16,217 nt of DNA from JASLPR01 sp964496475 (GCA_964496475.1 CAZBZS010000053.1:1-16217); one strand, 5' to 3'; shown: positions 7,664 to 16,182, counted from the stretch's first letter. Notes: a model not told the origin generated them from the letters alone. A program made the numbers and translations.

Positions 7664-7669
7664 CCTCCT
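7664..7669 (-). promoter_or_regulatory. Strong ribosome binding site AGGAGG overlapping the upstream stop codon
   Basis: A perfect AGGAGG on the coding strand lies 6 bases before the GTG at 7657 and shares bases with the TAG stop of the dehydratase gene (TAGGAGG). It fixes the GTG as the start of the isomerase-like gene and is the strongest such site noticed in the window. Confidence 0.8.
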
Positions 7670-8837
7670 AGTAGAAGCCGAAGCCGCCGTCGGCCTTCAC
7701 GGGGACCGGCCGGCGCCAGGGTTGATACGGATGTTTGGAGATGTTCTCAAGATTGAGGCGGGCGCCCCAGCCGGGGCCGGGGGGCAGCGGCAGGTGGCCG
7801 TCAGAAACTTCAAACTCGGTTTCGACGAAGGAGCGTCGGAGTCGCTGGGCTTCTTCTTCGGCGCTGCCGGGCAGACCTGCTTGGGGGAGCTCCATGAGGA
7901 CGAAATTGGGGCAGGCGGCGCCAAAATGGGCGGTCATGAGGGTGGTGAGGGGGCCGAAGGGATTGTGGGGGATGAGGGAGAGCATGTGGGCCTCAGCCAG
8001 GGCGGCGATCTTGGTCAATTCGGTGAGGCCGCCGCAGAGAAGGAGGTCGGGTTGGAGGAGATCGACGCCCCCGGCGGCGATGAGGGCCTGGAATTCGTGC
8101 TTGCCGTAGAGGCTTTCGCCCGTGGCGAGGGGGATGCGAAGGAGGCGGCGGGTCTCGGCCATGACGTCGTGGTTGCCGGGTCGGATGGGCTCTTCGATGA
8201 AAAAGGGACGGAAGGGCTCCAGCAGGCGGGCGAGCTCGGCGGCGCGGGCGGGCTCTTCGATCTTGGCGTGAAAGTCGACGCCGATCTCGGCGTTGTCGCC
8301 GATGGCGTTGCGGACGGCCCCGACCCGGGCAACGACCAGATCGCAGATGGCGCGCCAGGGGAGGGAGTCGTCTTCGGTGGCGTAGGGAAAGAGCTTGAAG
8401 GCGGTGAAGCCATGGTCGTCGTGGGCGGCGCGGGCCTCGGCGGCCATGGTGGCCGGCTCGCCGGTGACGATATCGTGATAGACCCAGATGCGGTCCCGAA
8501 AGGCGCCGCCGAGGAGCTGGTAGACGGGCAGGTCGGCGGCCTTCCCGGCGAGGTCCCAGAGGGCGAGGTCGATGCCGCTGATGGCGGCCCAGCCGACGGC
8601 GCCGGCGGGAAAGCGGAGGCCGCGATAGCACTCGGCCCAGAGACGTTCGCGGCGGGTGGCGTCCTGCCCGATGAGCCAGTCGCCCATGTAGCGGACGGTC
8701 TCGGCGACGGCAAGGTCGGGTCCGGCGGTGTAGGCCTCGCCGAGGCCGGTGAGGCCGGATTCGGTGGCGATGGTGACGTAGGTGGCGTTGCGCAGCCCGT
8801 CGGAGGCGACGTGGGCCTCAACGGAGCGGATGTTCAT
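7668..8837 (-). CDS. Mandelate racemase/enolase-superfamily acid-sugar dehydratase (copy 2, galactonate-dehydratase-like)
   Basis: Complete 389-residue enolase-superfamily enzyme, expected to dehydrate an aldonate-like acid to a 2-keto-3-deoxy acid. The capping domain occupies about 1-115 (GLGEAY at 31-36) and the barrel follows. Mg ligands are Asp188 (VDFHAK), Glu215 (FIEEP) and Glu241 (ATGESL). The dehydratase-type acid/base histidines are His190 and His291 (IPHNPFGP). Lys148 (AFKLFPY) occupies the second-strand position where copy 1 has Arg. It shares only family-level similarity with copy 1 at 1917-3015, so the two probably act on different acids or stereoisomers. The ATG at 8837 follows the transporter ATPase stop by 27 bases with no clear ribosome binding site. 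It ends in a C-terminal tail rich in Pro and Gly (about 365-389) beyond the usual family end, of unknown purpose. Confidence 0.93.
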   Translation of the reverse strand: MNIRSVEAHVASDGLRNATYVTIATESGLTGLGEAYTAGPDLAVAETVRYMGDWLIGQDATRRERLWAECYRGLRFPAGAVGWAAISGIDLALWDLAGKAADLPVYQLLGGAFRDRIWVYHDIVTGEPATMAAEARAAHDDHGFTAFKLFPYATEDDSLPWRAICDLVVARVGAVRNAIGDNAEIGVDFHAKIEEPARAAELARLLEPFRPFFIEEPIRPGNHDVMAETRRLLRIPLATGESLYGKHEFQALIAAGGVDLLQPDLLLCGGLTELTKIAALAEAHMLSLIPHNPFGPLTTLMTAHFGAACPNFVLMELPQAGLPGSAEEEAQRLRRSFVETEFEVSDGHLPLPPGPGWGARLNLENISKHPYQPWRRPVPVKADGGFGFY

Positions 8838-8864
8838 CAGGCCGTGGGGAGGGGGCGCGGTCGG

Positions 8865-9926
8865 TCAGGCACTGTGCTGGCCGGGAAGGGCGCCTCCGGC
8901 AGCGTCGATATCCTCGGCGAAATGGCAGGCGACGAAACGGCCGGGCAAGATTTCGCGCTCGGCCGGATCCTCGACGGAACAGCGCTCGACGGCCCAGGGA
9001 CAGCGGGGGTGAAAGCGGCAACCGGAGGGCGGGTCCACGGGGCTGGGGACATCGCCGGCCAGAATGATGCGCTCGCGGTTGGCTTCGATGTCGGGATCGG
9101 GAACGGGGACGGCGGAGAGGAGAGCGCGGGAGTAGGGATGGAGGGGATGCGAGTAAAGATCGGCGCCGGGGGCAAGCTCGACTATCTTGCCCAGGTACAT
9201 GACGGCGATACGGTCGCTGATCTGGCGGACGACTTTGAGGTCGTGAGAGATGAAGAGATAGGCGACGCCGAGCTGATCCTGAAGGTCCAGGAAGAGATTG
9301 ATGATCTGGGCCTGGATGGAAACGTCGAGGGCGGAGACGGGCTCGTCGCAGACGAGGAAGGTGGGCTGGACGGCGAGGGCGCGGGCGAGGGCGATGCGCT
9401 GGCGCTGGCCGCCGGAGAATTCGTGGGGGTAGCGGACAGAGTGGTTGGGGCTCAGGCCGACGAGGCGGAGCAGCTCGGCGACCCGATCGCGGCGTTCCTG
9501 CCGGGAATCGCCGATCTTGTGAACGCCGAGCGGCTCTTCGATGATCTTGCCGACGGACATGCGTGGATTGAGGGAGCCGAAAGGGTCCTGGAAGATCATC
9601 TGCATGTGACGGCGGGCGCGGCGCTGCTCGGCGATGGGCAATTCGACGAGATTGCGCCCTTCGAAAATGACGTCGCCGGAGGTTGGGGTCTCGAGCTGGA
9701 GGACGGCGTTGCCGGTGGTGGTCTTGCCGCAACCGGATTCGCCGACGAGGCCGAGGGTCTCGTTAGGCCGGATGCTGAAACTGATGCCGTCGACGGCGCG
9801 TACGCTGCCAACCTGGCGGCGGAAGATGGCGCCGCGAACGACGGGGAAGTGCTTGGTGAGGTCGCGTACCTCGAGGAGAGGCTGGTTGCCGTTGTCGGAG
9901 GCGGCGGTGGACGTTTCCTGGCTCAT
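8865..9926 (-). CDS. Oligopeptide/dipeptide-type ABC transporter ATP-binding protein (OppF/DppF-like)
   Basis: The 353-residue cytoplasmic ATPase energises import by an Opp/Dpp-type (type I importer) ABC system. Walker A GESGCGKTT is at 62-70, the Q-loop at FQDP (112-115), signature SGGQRQR at 171-177, Walker B LVCDEP at 191-196 and the H-loop at ISHD (226-229). HPYSRALL (263-270) and the C-terminal extension with Cys303, Cys309, Cys316 and Cys334 are typical of Opp/Dpp ATPases, where such cysteines have been reported to hold a [4Fe-4S] cluster. It overlaps the OppD-like gene by ATGA, with GGAG upstream. Together they make the usual ATPase heterodimer. No permease or binding protein is in the window. 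The cargo need not be peptides: sugars, oligosaccharides and acids are carried by related systems. Confidence 0.96.
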   Translation of the reverse strand: MSQETSTAASDNGNQPLLEVRDLTKHFPVVRGAIFRRQVGSVRAVDGISFSIRPNETLGLVGESGCGKTTTGNAVLQLETPTSGDVIFEGRNLVELPIAEQRRARRHMQMIFQDPFGSLNPRMSVGKIIEEPLGVHKIGDSRQERRDRVAELLRLVGLSPNHSVRYPHEFSGGQRQRIALARALAVQPTFLVCDEPVSALDVSIQAQIINLFLDLQDQLGVAYLFISHDLKVVRQISDRIAVMYLGKIVELAPGADLYSHPLHPYSRALLSAVPVPDPDIEANRERIILAGDVPSPVDPPSGCRFHPRCPWAVERCSVEDPAEREILPGRFVACHFAEDIDAAGGALPGQHSA

Positions 9927-10918
9927 CGCAGGTCTCCAGTCTCTACGTCCACGAAGCAGCGGATGGCGTGGCCGGGTTCGAGATCGTCAAGTTCAGGCAG
10001 GTCGGTTTTGCACTTGTCGTGGACGAACCGGCAGCGGGGAGCGAAGGGGCAGCCGGCGGGGAGGGCAGTCATGTCGGGAGGGGCGCCGGGGATGGTGGTG
10101 AGGCGGTGGTCCTGGTTGGCTTCGGCACCGGGCATGGAACCGAGAAGCCCGATGGTGTAGGGGTGGCGGGGGTTGTGGAAAATATCGCGGACGGAACTCT
10201 GCTCGACGATATAGCCGGCATACATGACGATCACCTCATCGCAGAAACCGGCAACGACGGCGAGATCGTGGGTGATGAGGACGACGGCCATGTCGAGATC
10301 GCGGCGCAGGTTGGAGAGCAGCTCGATAACCTGAGCCTCGATGGTGACATCGAGGGCGGTGGAAGGCTCGTCGGCGAACAATAGCTGGGGCTGGCAGGAG
10401 ATGGCCATGGCGATCATGACGCGCTGCTGCATGCCTCCGGAGAGCTGGTGGGGGAAGTCTTTGATCCGATCCTCAGGAGAGGGAATGCCGACCAGGTCGA
10501 GCAGTTCGACGGCGCGGGCGGTGGCGGCTTCTTTGTCGAGGCCGAGATGCAGGCGCAGTGATTCTTCTATTTGAAAGCCGATGGTGAGGACGGGATTGAG
10601 GGAATTCATGGGGTCTTGGAAGATCATGGAAATATCGCTGCCACGAATCTCGCGCATGTCGGACTGGCTGAGGGTCAGGAGATCGCGGCCCTGGAATTGG
10701 ACGTTGCCGGCAACGATCTTGCCAACTGGCCGGGGGACCAGGCCCATAACGGCGAGGGAGCTGACGCTCTTCCCGCAGCCGGATTCGCCGACGATGCCGA
10801 GGGAACCACCGGGCTGGAGGGAATATGAAATACCGTTGACGGCGCGGACGATGCCATCGTCGGTGTCGAACTGGACTTCGAGCCCGTCTACTTCGAGGAG
10901 AGGTTGGGATTCGGTCAT
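9923..10918 (-). CDS. Oligopeptide/dipeptide-type ABC transporter ATP-binding protein (OppD/DppD-like)
   Basis: The 331-residue ATPase partners with the OppF-like protein encoded immediately downstream. Walker A GESGCGKSV is at 44-52, Q-loop FQDP at 100-103, signature LSGGMQQR at 159-166, Walker B LLFADEP at 179-185 and H-loop ITHD at 215-218. HPYTIGLL is at 252-259, followed by the C-terminal Cys290, Cys296, Cys303 and Cys321 of the Opp/Dpp ATPase extension. The variant LSGGMQQR is the OppD/DppD form, whereas the neighbour has SGGQRQR of the OppF/DppF form, so the pair is a normal heterodimer. The ATG at 10918 overlaps the HyuB stop (ATGA), and GGAG lies about 7 bases upstream. Placement directly after HyuAB suggests that the HyuAB substrate or a relative of it is the imported compound. 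Confidence 0.96.
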   Translation of the reverse strand: MTESQPLLEVDGLEVQFDTDDGIVRAVNGISYSLQPGGSLGIVGESGCGKSVSSLAVMGLVPRPVGKIVAGNVQFQGRDLLTLSQSDMREIRGSDISMIFQDPMNSLNPVLTIGFQIEESLRLHLGLDKEAATARAVELLDLVGIPSPEDRIKDFPHQLSGGMQQRVMIAMAISCQPQLLFADEPSTALDVTIEAQVIELLSNLRRDLDMAVVLITHDLAVVAGFCDEVIVMYAGYIVEQSSVRDIFHNPRHPYTIGLLGSMPGAEANQDHRLTTIPGAPPDMTALPAGCPFAPRCRFVHDKCKTDLPELDDLEPGHAIRCFVDVETGDLR

Positions 10919-13014
10919 GTTTTTTCTCCGGCGGTAGATTGAGGTTCACCGTACAGCGGAAGCCAATATGAGCGATAAAGGTGGTCGCACTGGTGGGAGC
11001 AGACGCGGAGGCCGTCGGCGGCGACCCAGATATCGCGGGGGATCACCTGACCGCACATCTGGCAGTTGACGACGTTGGGGTCCCACCATTCGCTGTCGAT
11101 TGTCTCCCAGTGGCCGGCGGGCTTGGGCAAGTCCTGAGTGAGGGCGGCAAGGGAGGAAATCTGGGCTTTGTGGCGGCCGTTGCGCCGGGCGGCGGGCGAT
11201 CCGCGCTGATCGGCGACGGTGGAGGCCCCGGCGAGGGGACGGGAACGGAGCTCGGCGGTCTCTTCGGGGTCGATCTCATACTTCCGCCCGTCGGCTTTGA
11301 TGGCGACACCGTAGTCGTCACGGGCGCCCTGGATCGAGACGAAGCCTTCGCGGACGTCGGCAAGAACGGATTCGGGGGGGCGCTCCTGGGCCAGGCCGAA
11401 GCCGCCGCCGCCGGGGGTGCGCAGGAGCACCTGATCGCCGAGCTTCAATCTGATGTTGGAGATGCGGGAGTTGCTGGGGATGCCGTAGGCGTCGCGGAAG
11501 CTGACGAACTCGTCGGAGCCGGCGAGCTTGATGAGAATCCGGGAATTCTCGCCGCCCTCACCGCCAAAGATGCCCCAGGGTTGCATGATCATGCGGTCGA
11601 ACAGGGCGGACATGGTGATTTCGGGGCCGACGACTTCCAGGATGCGGTCGGAGCCGAGCCCGCCGCGATGGCGGCCGGCGCCGCCGGAGTCGGCCCGGAG
11701 GTGATAGGAGCGCTCGAGAAACGGGTAGCGGGTCTCGAAAATCTCGACAGGGGTGGTGGGGGTGGTGCCGTTGGGGATGACCTGATGGCTGTTGCCGTCG
11801 GCGTCGTGGCGGCCGCCCCAGCCGACGCCGTCGAAGTGATAGTGGACGTAGTAGAGGCCGCTGTCGGGATGGACGCCGCCGAAGAGGAAGTTGCAGGATG
11901 TGGAGCCGGTGTCGGCGGAGACGCGCTCGGGGACGGCCTGGGCGAGGGCACCCATGGTGACACCCCAGATGCGGGGATGGGTCTCGGTGTTGCCGCCGAC
12001 GCAGGCGCCGGGGTGAACGACGTTGGTGATGGTGCCGGGTTTGGCGACGACGGTGATGGGGCGGTAGGCGCCGTCGTTGTGGGGGATGTCGTTGTCGGCG
12101 AAGTGGAAGACGGCGTTGTAGACGCCGGAGGCGGTGACGCCGTAGGAGCAGTTGAGGACGTGCTCGGCCTGGGGATCGCTGGCGCTGAAGTCGGCCAGGA
12201 TGTTGCCATCCTCGACGACGAGGGTGAGGCGAATCCAGTCGCGGACGGGTTCTTCGCGGGCGTCTTCCATGCAGTCTTCGAAGGTGTAGACGCCGTTGGG
12301 GATGGCGCGGATTTCCTTGCGCATCCAGCGTTCGGCGTGGTCGAGGAGTAGCTGGCTAATCTCCTCGATTTGCTCGACACCATAAGCGTCGAGCAGTTCG
12401 TGGACGCGACGCTCGGCGACGGTGAGGGAGGCGACCATGGCGTGGAGATCGCCCCAGGAGTAGCGGGGGGCGCGATGGTTGGCCATGATCATCCGCCAAA
12501 CGTCGTGGTTGTATTCGCCTTCGCGGATGAGCCAGACGGGAGGAACGCGGAGGCCCTCTTGGTAGATCTCAGTGGCGGTGGCGGCGAAACCTCCGACGGC
12601 CTGGCCGCCGATTTCGACGAGATGGGCGATGTTGGCTACGTAGCCGAAGAGATCGCCATCGTAATAGACGGGCTTGATGACGACGTGCTCGGGCATGTGG
12701 ACGCCGCCGCGATAAGGGTCGTTGTGGATGACGACATCGCCGGGTTTGAGATTCTCGGCGCCGATCTCGGCGATGAGCCACTTGACGACGAAGCGGATGG
12801 CGCCGACCTGGGCGGGACAGAATTCGGTCTGGGCCAGCATTTCGCCGTCGTGATTGAAGAGCACGCAGGAGAAGTCGCGGCTTTCACTGAAGATGGGCGA
12901 GTAGGCGGTGCGGATCATGGTGGTGCCCATCTCGCGGCAAATCCCCACCAGCCGGTTGTGAACGACGGTGAGGGTTACCGGGTCAACGCGGAGTGTGTCG
13001 GTGGGGGCGCTCAT
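10915..13014 (-). CDS. hyuB: Hydantoinase B/oxoprolinase family protein with C-terminal four-cysteine tail
   Basis: The 699-residue HyuB-type subunit works with HyuA in ATP-dependent opening of cyclic amides (hydantoins, 5-oxoproline, lactams) or, in the acetone/acetophenone carboxylase branch, in ATP-dependent carboxylation. Family features include the N-terminal DPVTLTVVHNRL segment, FSCVLFNHDGEMLAQ, the VIHNDPYRGGVHMPE block, GGNTETHPR and the Gly-rich LLRTPGGGGFG near the core C-terminus. The family core should end near residue 590. Beyond it lie about 100 extra residues with a basic linker and then C-x2-C-x17-C-x3-C (Cys651, 654, 672, 676), resembling a TRASH/YHS-type treble-clef zinc site. 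The ATG at 13014 was chosen because it lies 7 bases after the HyuA stop. The open frame extends to 13053 inside HyuA, adding only 13 Arg/Pro-rich residues. It overlaps the OppD-like start by 4 bases. Which branch of chemistry applies is not decidable here. Confidence 0.92.
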   Translation of the reverse strand: MSAPTDTLRVDPVTLTVVHNRLVGICREMGTTMIRTAYSPIFSESRDFSCVLFNHDGEMLAQTEFCPAQVGAIRFVVKWLIAEIGAENLKPGDVVIHNDPYRGGVHMPEHVVIKPVYYDGDLFGYVANIAHLVEIGGQAVGGFAATATEIYQEGLRVPPVWLIREGEYNHDVWRMIMANHRAPRYSWGDLHAMVASLTVAERRVHELLDAYGVEQIEEISQLLLDHAERWMRKEIRAIPNGVYTFEDCMEDAREEPVRDWIRLTLVVEDGNILADFSASDPQAEHVLNCSYGVTASGVYNAVFHFADNDIPHNDGAYRPITVVAKPGTITNVVHPGACVGGNTETHPRIWGVTMGALAQAVPERVSADTGSTSCNFLFGGVHPDSGLYYVHYHFDGVGWGGRHDADGNSHQVIPNGTTPTTPVEIFETRYPFLERSYHLRADSGGAGRHRGGLGSDRILEVVGPEITMSALFDRMIMQPWGIFGGEGGENSRILIKLAGSDEFVSFRDAYGIPSNSRISNIRLKLGDQVLLRTPGGGGFGLAQERPPESVLADVREGFVSIQGARDDYGVAIKADGRKYEIDPEETAELRSRPLAGASTVADQRGSPAARRNGRHKAQISSLAALTQDLPKPAGHWETIDSEWWDPNVVNCQMCGQVIPRDIWVAADGLRVCSHQCDHLYRSYWLPLYGEPQSTAGEKT

Positions 13015-13021
13015 CCGGGTC

Positions 13022-15145
13022 TCATATCTTAGCGCCGGTCTGCGCGGCGGCATTGGTGGCGGCGGCTGAGGAGGAGGAAGGGAATTCGATTAGCGCGATG
13101 CCCCGGGAACTGACGGTGAGGGTGTGCCCGGGGTGGAGGAGGGTGGTGGAATCGAGCTCTTCGATGATGGCCGGGCCTTGCAAAACCTGGTCGGGGCGGA
13201 GGTCTTCGCGTTGGTAGATGGGGCAGGGGAGAGCGCCACCATCGGGGAAGATGACATCGCGGATGGAGCGCGACTCGGCAGGCGGGCCGGCGGGGAGGAC
13301 GGGAAGGGTTGGGCGGGAAGCGGAACCGGCGACGGTGAGGTTGAAGCGGACGATCTCGATGACCTCGCCGGCAATGCGGTATCCGTACATCTCTTCGTGG
13401 TGAGCGTGAAAGGATTCGACGAGCGTGGCCAGGGCGCTATCGTCAATATCACCGGCGGGGATGTCGATTTCCTCTTCGTAATTCTGGCCGAGGTAACGCA
13501 TGTTGCTGGAGCGGCGCACGGTGGGATCGCCGGTGAACCCTTCCTCGCGGAGTTCGGCGACGGCCTCTTCTTCGAGCACCTGCACGCGGCTGTTGATGGC
13601 GGCGGCGTCGAGGGAGTCGGAGCGGACGATGTGGGTCCAGGTCTTATCGACGCGCATGTCGGCGAGGAGGGCGCCGAAGGCGGAACTGAGACCGGGGTGG
13701 GGTGGGACGATGACGCGTCGGGCGCCGACGGCGAGGGCGATGGCGGCGGCGTGCAGAGGCCCGGCGCCGCCGAAGGCGACAAGAGTGAAGTTGCGGGGAT
13801 CGAGCCCGCGGCGGACGGTGAGCTGGCGCATGGCTTCGGCGACGTTCTCGTTGGCGACTTCGATGATGGCCTGGGCGGCCTGCTCGATGTCTAGTCCCAG
13901 GGTGGGGGCGATGCCGGCGACTGCCCGGTGAGCGCGATCGGCGTGGAGCTTTACCTCTCCGCCGAGAAAATTGTTGGGGTCGAGACGGCCGAGGACGATG
14001 TTGGCGTCGGTGATGGTGGGGTCGACTCCGCCGAGACCGTAGCAGGCGGGTCCGGGCTCGGCGCCGGCGCTCAGGGGTCCAACTTTTAGAAAGCCGCCTT
14101 TGTCTATCCAGGCGATGGAGCCGCCCCCGGCGCCCATGGTGGTCATCTCGATGAAGGGAGCGCACACGGGCAGGCTGAATTCCAGCTCCCACTCGGTCGT
14201 GTAGCCGATGTGGCCGTCGGCGACGACGCCGACATCGGCGCTGGTGCCGCCCATGTCGAAGGTGATGACATCGTTGTCGCCGGAAAGCTCGCCGTAGTAC
14301 TGGCCGGCGATGACTCCGCCAGAGAGACCGGAGAGGAGGGTATGCACGGGACGCTGGGCAGCGGCGGCGGAGAGTAACTGGCCGCCGTTGGATTTCATGA
14401 GAGCCCAGGGTTTGGTGAATCCGAAATCGCGGAGCTTGGCCGCCATGCGGTTGACGAAACGGGTGACCAGCGGGCGGACGTAGGCGTCGGCCAGGGTGGT
14501 GCTGGCGCGCTCGTACTCGCGCCAGATGGGGGCGACTTCATGGGATACGGAGACGAGCAGGTCGGGAAATTCGCGGGCGAGATGATCGCGCACGATGCGC
14601 TCGTGGTCAGGGCGGACGTAAGAGAAGAGGAAGTTGATGGCGATGGTGACATCGGCGTCCGGGTCGTCGGCGATACGCTCGCGAATTTCGGCGGTGAGCT
14701 TGTCAAGAGCTCCGGGTTCGAGCGCCTGAATGACGCGGCCGGCGTAGTCGACGCGCTCGGCGACGCCGAGGCAGTCGTCGCGCCGTACGAGGGGCAGGGG
14801 ACGTTGCCATGAGAGATCGTAGTGGAACTTGCGGCTGATGCGCTGGAGGAAAGGGATGTCCTCCAGGCCGGCGGTGGCGACGTAGATGACTCGGGCGCCG
14901 GTGCGTTGCAGGAGAGAGTTGACGGCGACGGTGGTGCCGAGGACGAGATTGTTGATGGCGTCGGGGGCGACGGCTGAGCGGGTGACGGCGTCGAGGATGG
15001 CTTCGCTGGGATCGGACGGGGTGGAGGGACGCTTGACGACGGCGACCTCGGCGGTGGCGGCGTCCATTACGACCAGGTCGGTGAAGGTACCGCCGGTGTC
15101 GATGCCGATGCGGACGCCGGTGGGCGGGCTGGTCTGGGCGGTCAT
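13022..15145 (-). CDS. hyuA: Hydantoinase A/oxoprolinase family protein
   Basis: The 707-residue ATP-using subunit pairs with the following HyuB. The N-terminal IGIDTGGTFTDLVV (13-26) is the phosphate-binding motif of the actin-like ATPase fold. The second phosphate motif, ITFDMGGTSADVGVV, is at 294-308. Length is normal for HyuA (about 650-720). HyuA proteins are thought to phosphorylate the amide or carbonyl oxygen of the substrate so that the partner subunit can complete hydrolysis, or carboxylation in the carboxylase relatives. It is cytoplasmic. The ATG at 15145 overlaps the dehydrogenase stop (ATGA) and has AGGTGA a few bases upstream. The C-terminal 20 residues are Ser/Ala-rich and look non-conserved. 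HyuAB precede the transporter ATPases, so they are probably co-expressed with import. Hydantoinase, oxoprolinase, caprolactamase and carboxylase functions cannot be told apart. Confidence 0.95.
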   Translation of the reverse strand: MTAQTSPPTGVRIGIDTGGTFTDLVVMDAATAEVAVVKRPSTPSDPSEAILDAVTRSAVAPDAINNLVLGTTVAVNSLLQRTGARVIYVATAGLEDIPFLQRISRKFHYDLSWQRPLPLVRRDDCLGVAERVDYAGRVIQALEPGALDKLTAEIRERIADDPDADVTIAINFLFSYVRPDHERIVRDHLAREFPDLLVSVSHEVAPIWREYERASTTLADAYVRPLVTRFVNRMAAKLRDFGFTKPWALMKSNGGQLLSAAAAQRPVHTLLSGLSGGVIAGQYYGELSGDNDVITFDMGGTSADVGVVADGHIGYTTEWELEFSLPVCAPFIEMTTMGAGGGSIAWIDKGGFLKVGPLSAGAEPGPACYGLGGVDPTITDANIVLGRLDPNNFLGGEVKLHADRAHRAVAGIAPTLGLDIEQAAQAIIEVANENVAEAMRQLTVRRGLDPRNFTLVAFGGAGPLHAAAIALAVGARRVIVPPHPGLSSAFGALLADMRVDKTWTHIVRSDSLDAAAINSRVQVLEEEAVAELREEGFTGDPTVRRSSNMRYLGQNYEEEIDIPAGDIDDSALATLVESFHAHHEEMYGYRIAGEVIEIVRFNLTVAGSASRPTLPVLPAGPPAESRSIRDVIFPDGGALPCPIYQREDLRPDQVLQGPAIIEELDSTTLLHPGHTLTVSSRGIALIEFPSSSSAAATNAAAQTGAKI

Positions 15146-16182
15146 CCGTTCACCTGAAATTTTGGCGCGTGGCCGAGGAGAATGCGGCGGACTTCGGCGT
15201 CGGCGTCCATCTCGACTTCCATAAGGGAGAGATCTGACTTCCAGCCCAGGTGCGGGGTGAGGACGAGATTGCGGGATTTCAGGAGGGGATCGCTCCAGTC
15301 GGGAGGCTCGGGGTCGAGGACATCGAGGCCGGCACCGGCGAGATGGCCGCTTTCGAGCGCGGCGTGCAGGGCGGTCTGGTCGATGAGAGGTCCGCGGGAG
15401 ACGTTGATGAGGAAGGAGCCGGGTTTCATTTGCGCAAGCTCTTCGGCTCCGATGAGGCCGCGGGTCTGGTCGGTGAGGGGCAGGTGGAGACTGACGGCGT
15501 CGGATTGGGCTAGCAGCTCGGTGAGACTAGTGCAAAGTCGAGTGTCGGAATCAGGGGGAGAGGTGAAGCGGTCGGGATCGAGATAGGGGTCGTAGGCGAG
15601 GATGTGCATGCCGATGCCGGAGGCGATGCGGGCGGCTTCGCGACCGATGCGGCCGAGGCCCACGAGACCGAGAGTCTTGCCCCGGAGACGGACGGGAGAA
15701 TAGGTGGGGCCGTAGGTGTCCCAGTGGCGGCGGTTGCGGATGTCGTCGTTGGCGGGGCCTACCTGGCGGGTGAGGGAGAAGAGGAGGGCGACGGCCTGCT
15801 CGGCGACATCGGTGGAGAAGGCTCGGGGCGAGTTGGAGACGATGACGCCGCGTTCGGCGGCGGCGACGCCGTCGATCTGATCGGTGCCCACTCCGTACAT
15901 GATTACGGCCTTGAGTCGAGGGGCGTGATCGAGCAGTTCGGCGTCGACGGGCGTGGTATCGAGCATGATGGCGTCGATGTCACGGACAAGCTTAAACAGC
16001 TCGGCGCGGGAGGGCTCAAGGTTGACTACAACGTCGGCGATGTCGGCGAGGGTCTGGATCTCGACATCGGTGTGAGGCAGGAACATGCCGGTGATGAGTA
16101 TCCTGAAACGGCCAGTGGGAGGGCCGGCTTCATCATGGGGGGCGGTGGGGATTTCCACGCTTGCGGTCCTGTCCGGGCTCAT
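15142..16182 (-). CDS. D-isomer-specific 2-hydroxyacid dehydrogenase
   Basis: The 346-residue NAD-dependent dehydrogenase of the phosphoglycerate dehydrogenase/CtBP-like family interconverts 2-hydroxy acids and 2-keto acids. The Rossmann motif GLVGLGRIGREA is at 172-183, with Asp198 (AYDPY) at the end of the next strand, indicating NAD rather than NADP preference. The catalytic triad is present: Arg263 (NVSRGPLID), Glu292 (DPEPPDW) and His311 (LTPHLGW). About 24 non-conserved residues precede the first beta strand (RFRILITG at 25-32). The ATG at 16182 has no clear ribosome binding site, so a later start is possible. It overlaps a TGA that may end an upstream gene. It overlaps HyuA by ATGA downstream. 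In this operon it may oxidise a 2-hydroxy acid intermediate or reduce a keto product, but the substrate is unknown. Confidence 0.94.
   Translation of the reverse strand: MSPDRTASVEIPTAPHDEAGPPTGRFRILITGMFLPHTDVEIQTLADIADVVVNLEPSRAELFKLVRDIDAIMLDTTPVDAELLDHAPRLKAVIMYGVGTDQIDGVAAAERGVIVSNSPRAFSTDVAEQAVALLFSLTRQVGPANDDIRNRRHWDTYGPTYSPVRLRGKTLGLVGLGRIGREAARIASGIGMHILAYDPYLDPDRFTSPPDSDTRLCTSLTELLAQSDAVSLHLPLTDQTRGLIGAEELAQMKPGSFLINVSRGPLIDQTALHAALESGHLAGAGLDVLDPEPPDWSDPLLKSRNLVLTPHLGWKSDLSLMEVEMDADAEVRRILLGHAPKFQVNG

Noticed and set aside
7722..10160. 812-codon + strand open frame antisense to the dehydratase and both transporter ATPase genes
   Set aside because: Its translation is Gly/Asp/Glu/Ala-rich with no family motif, and it crosses three well-supported genes; it is a by-product of high GC and C-ending codons on the other strand.
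10981..12351. 456-codon + strand open frame antisense to HyuB
   Set aside because: Same antisense-shadow composition (repeated GDG, VGV), no motif, fully inside a confirmed gene.
13015..13053. Thirteen-residue N-terminal extension of HyuB
   Set aside because: Arg/Pro-rich and overlapping the HyuA end; the ATG at 13014 directly follows the HyuA stop and gives the normal family N-terminus.
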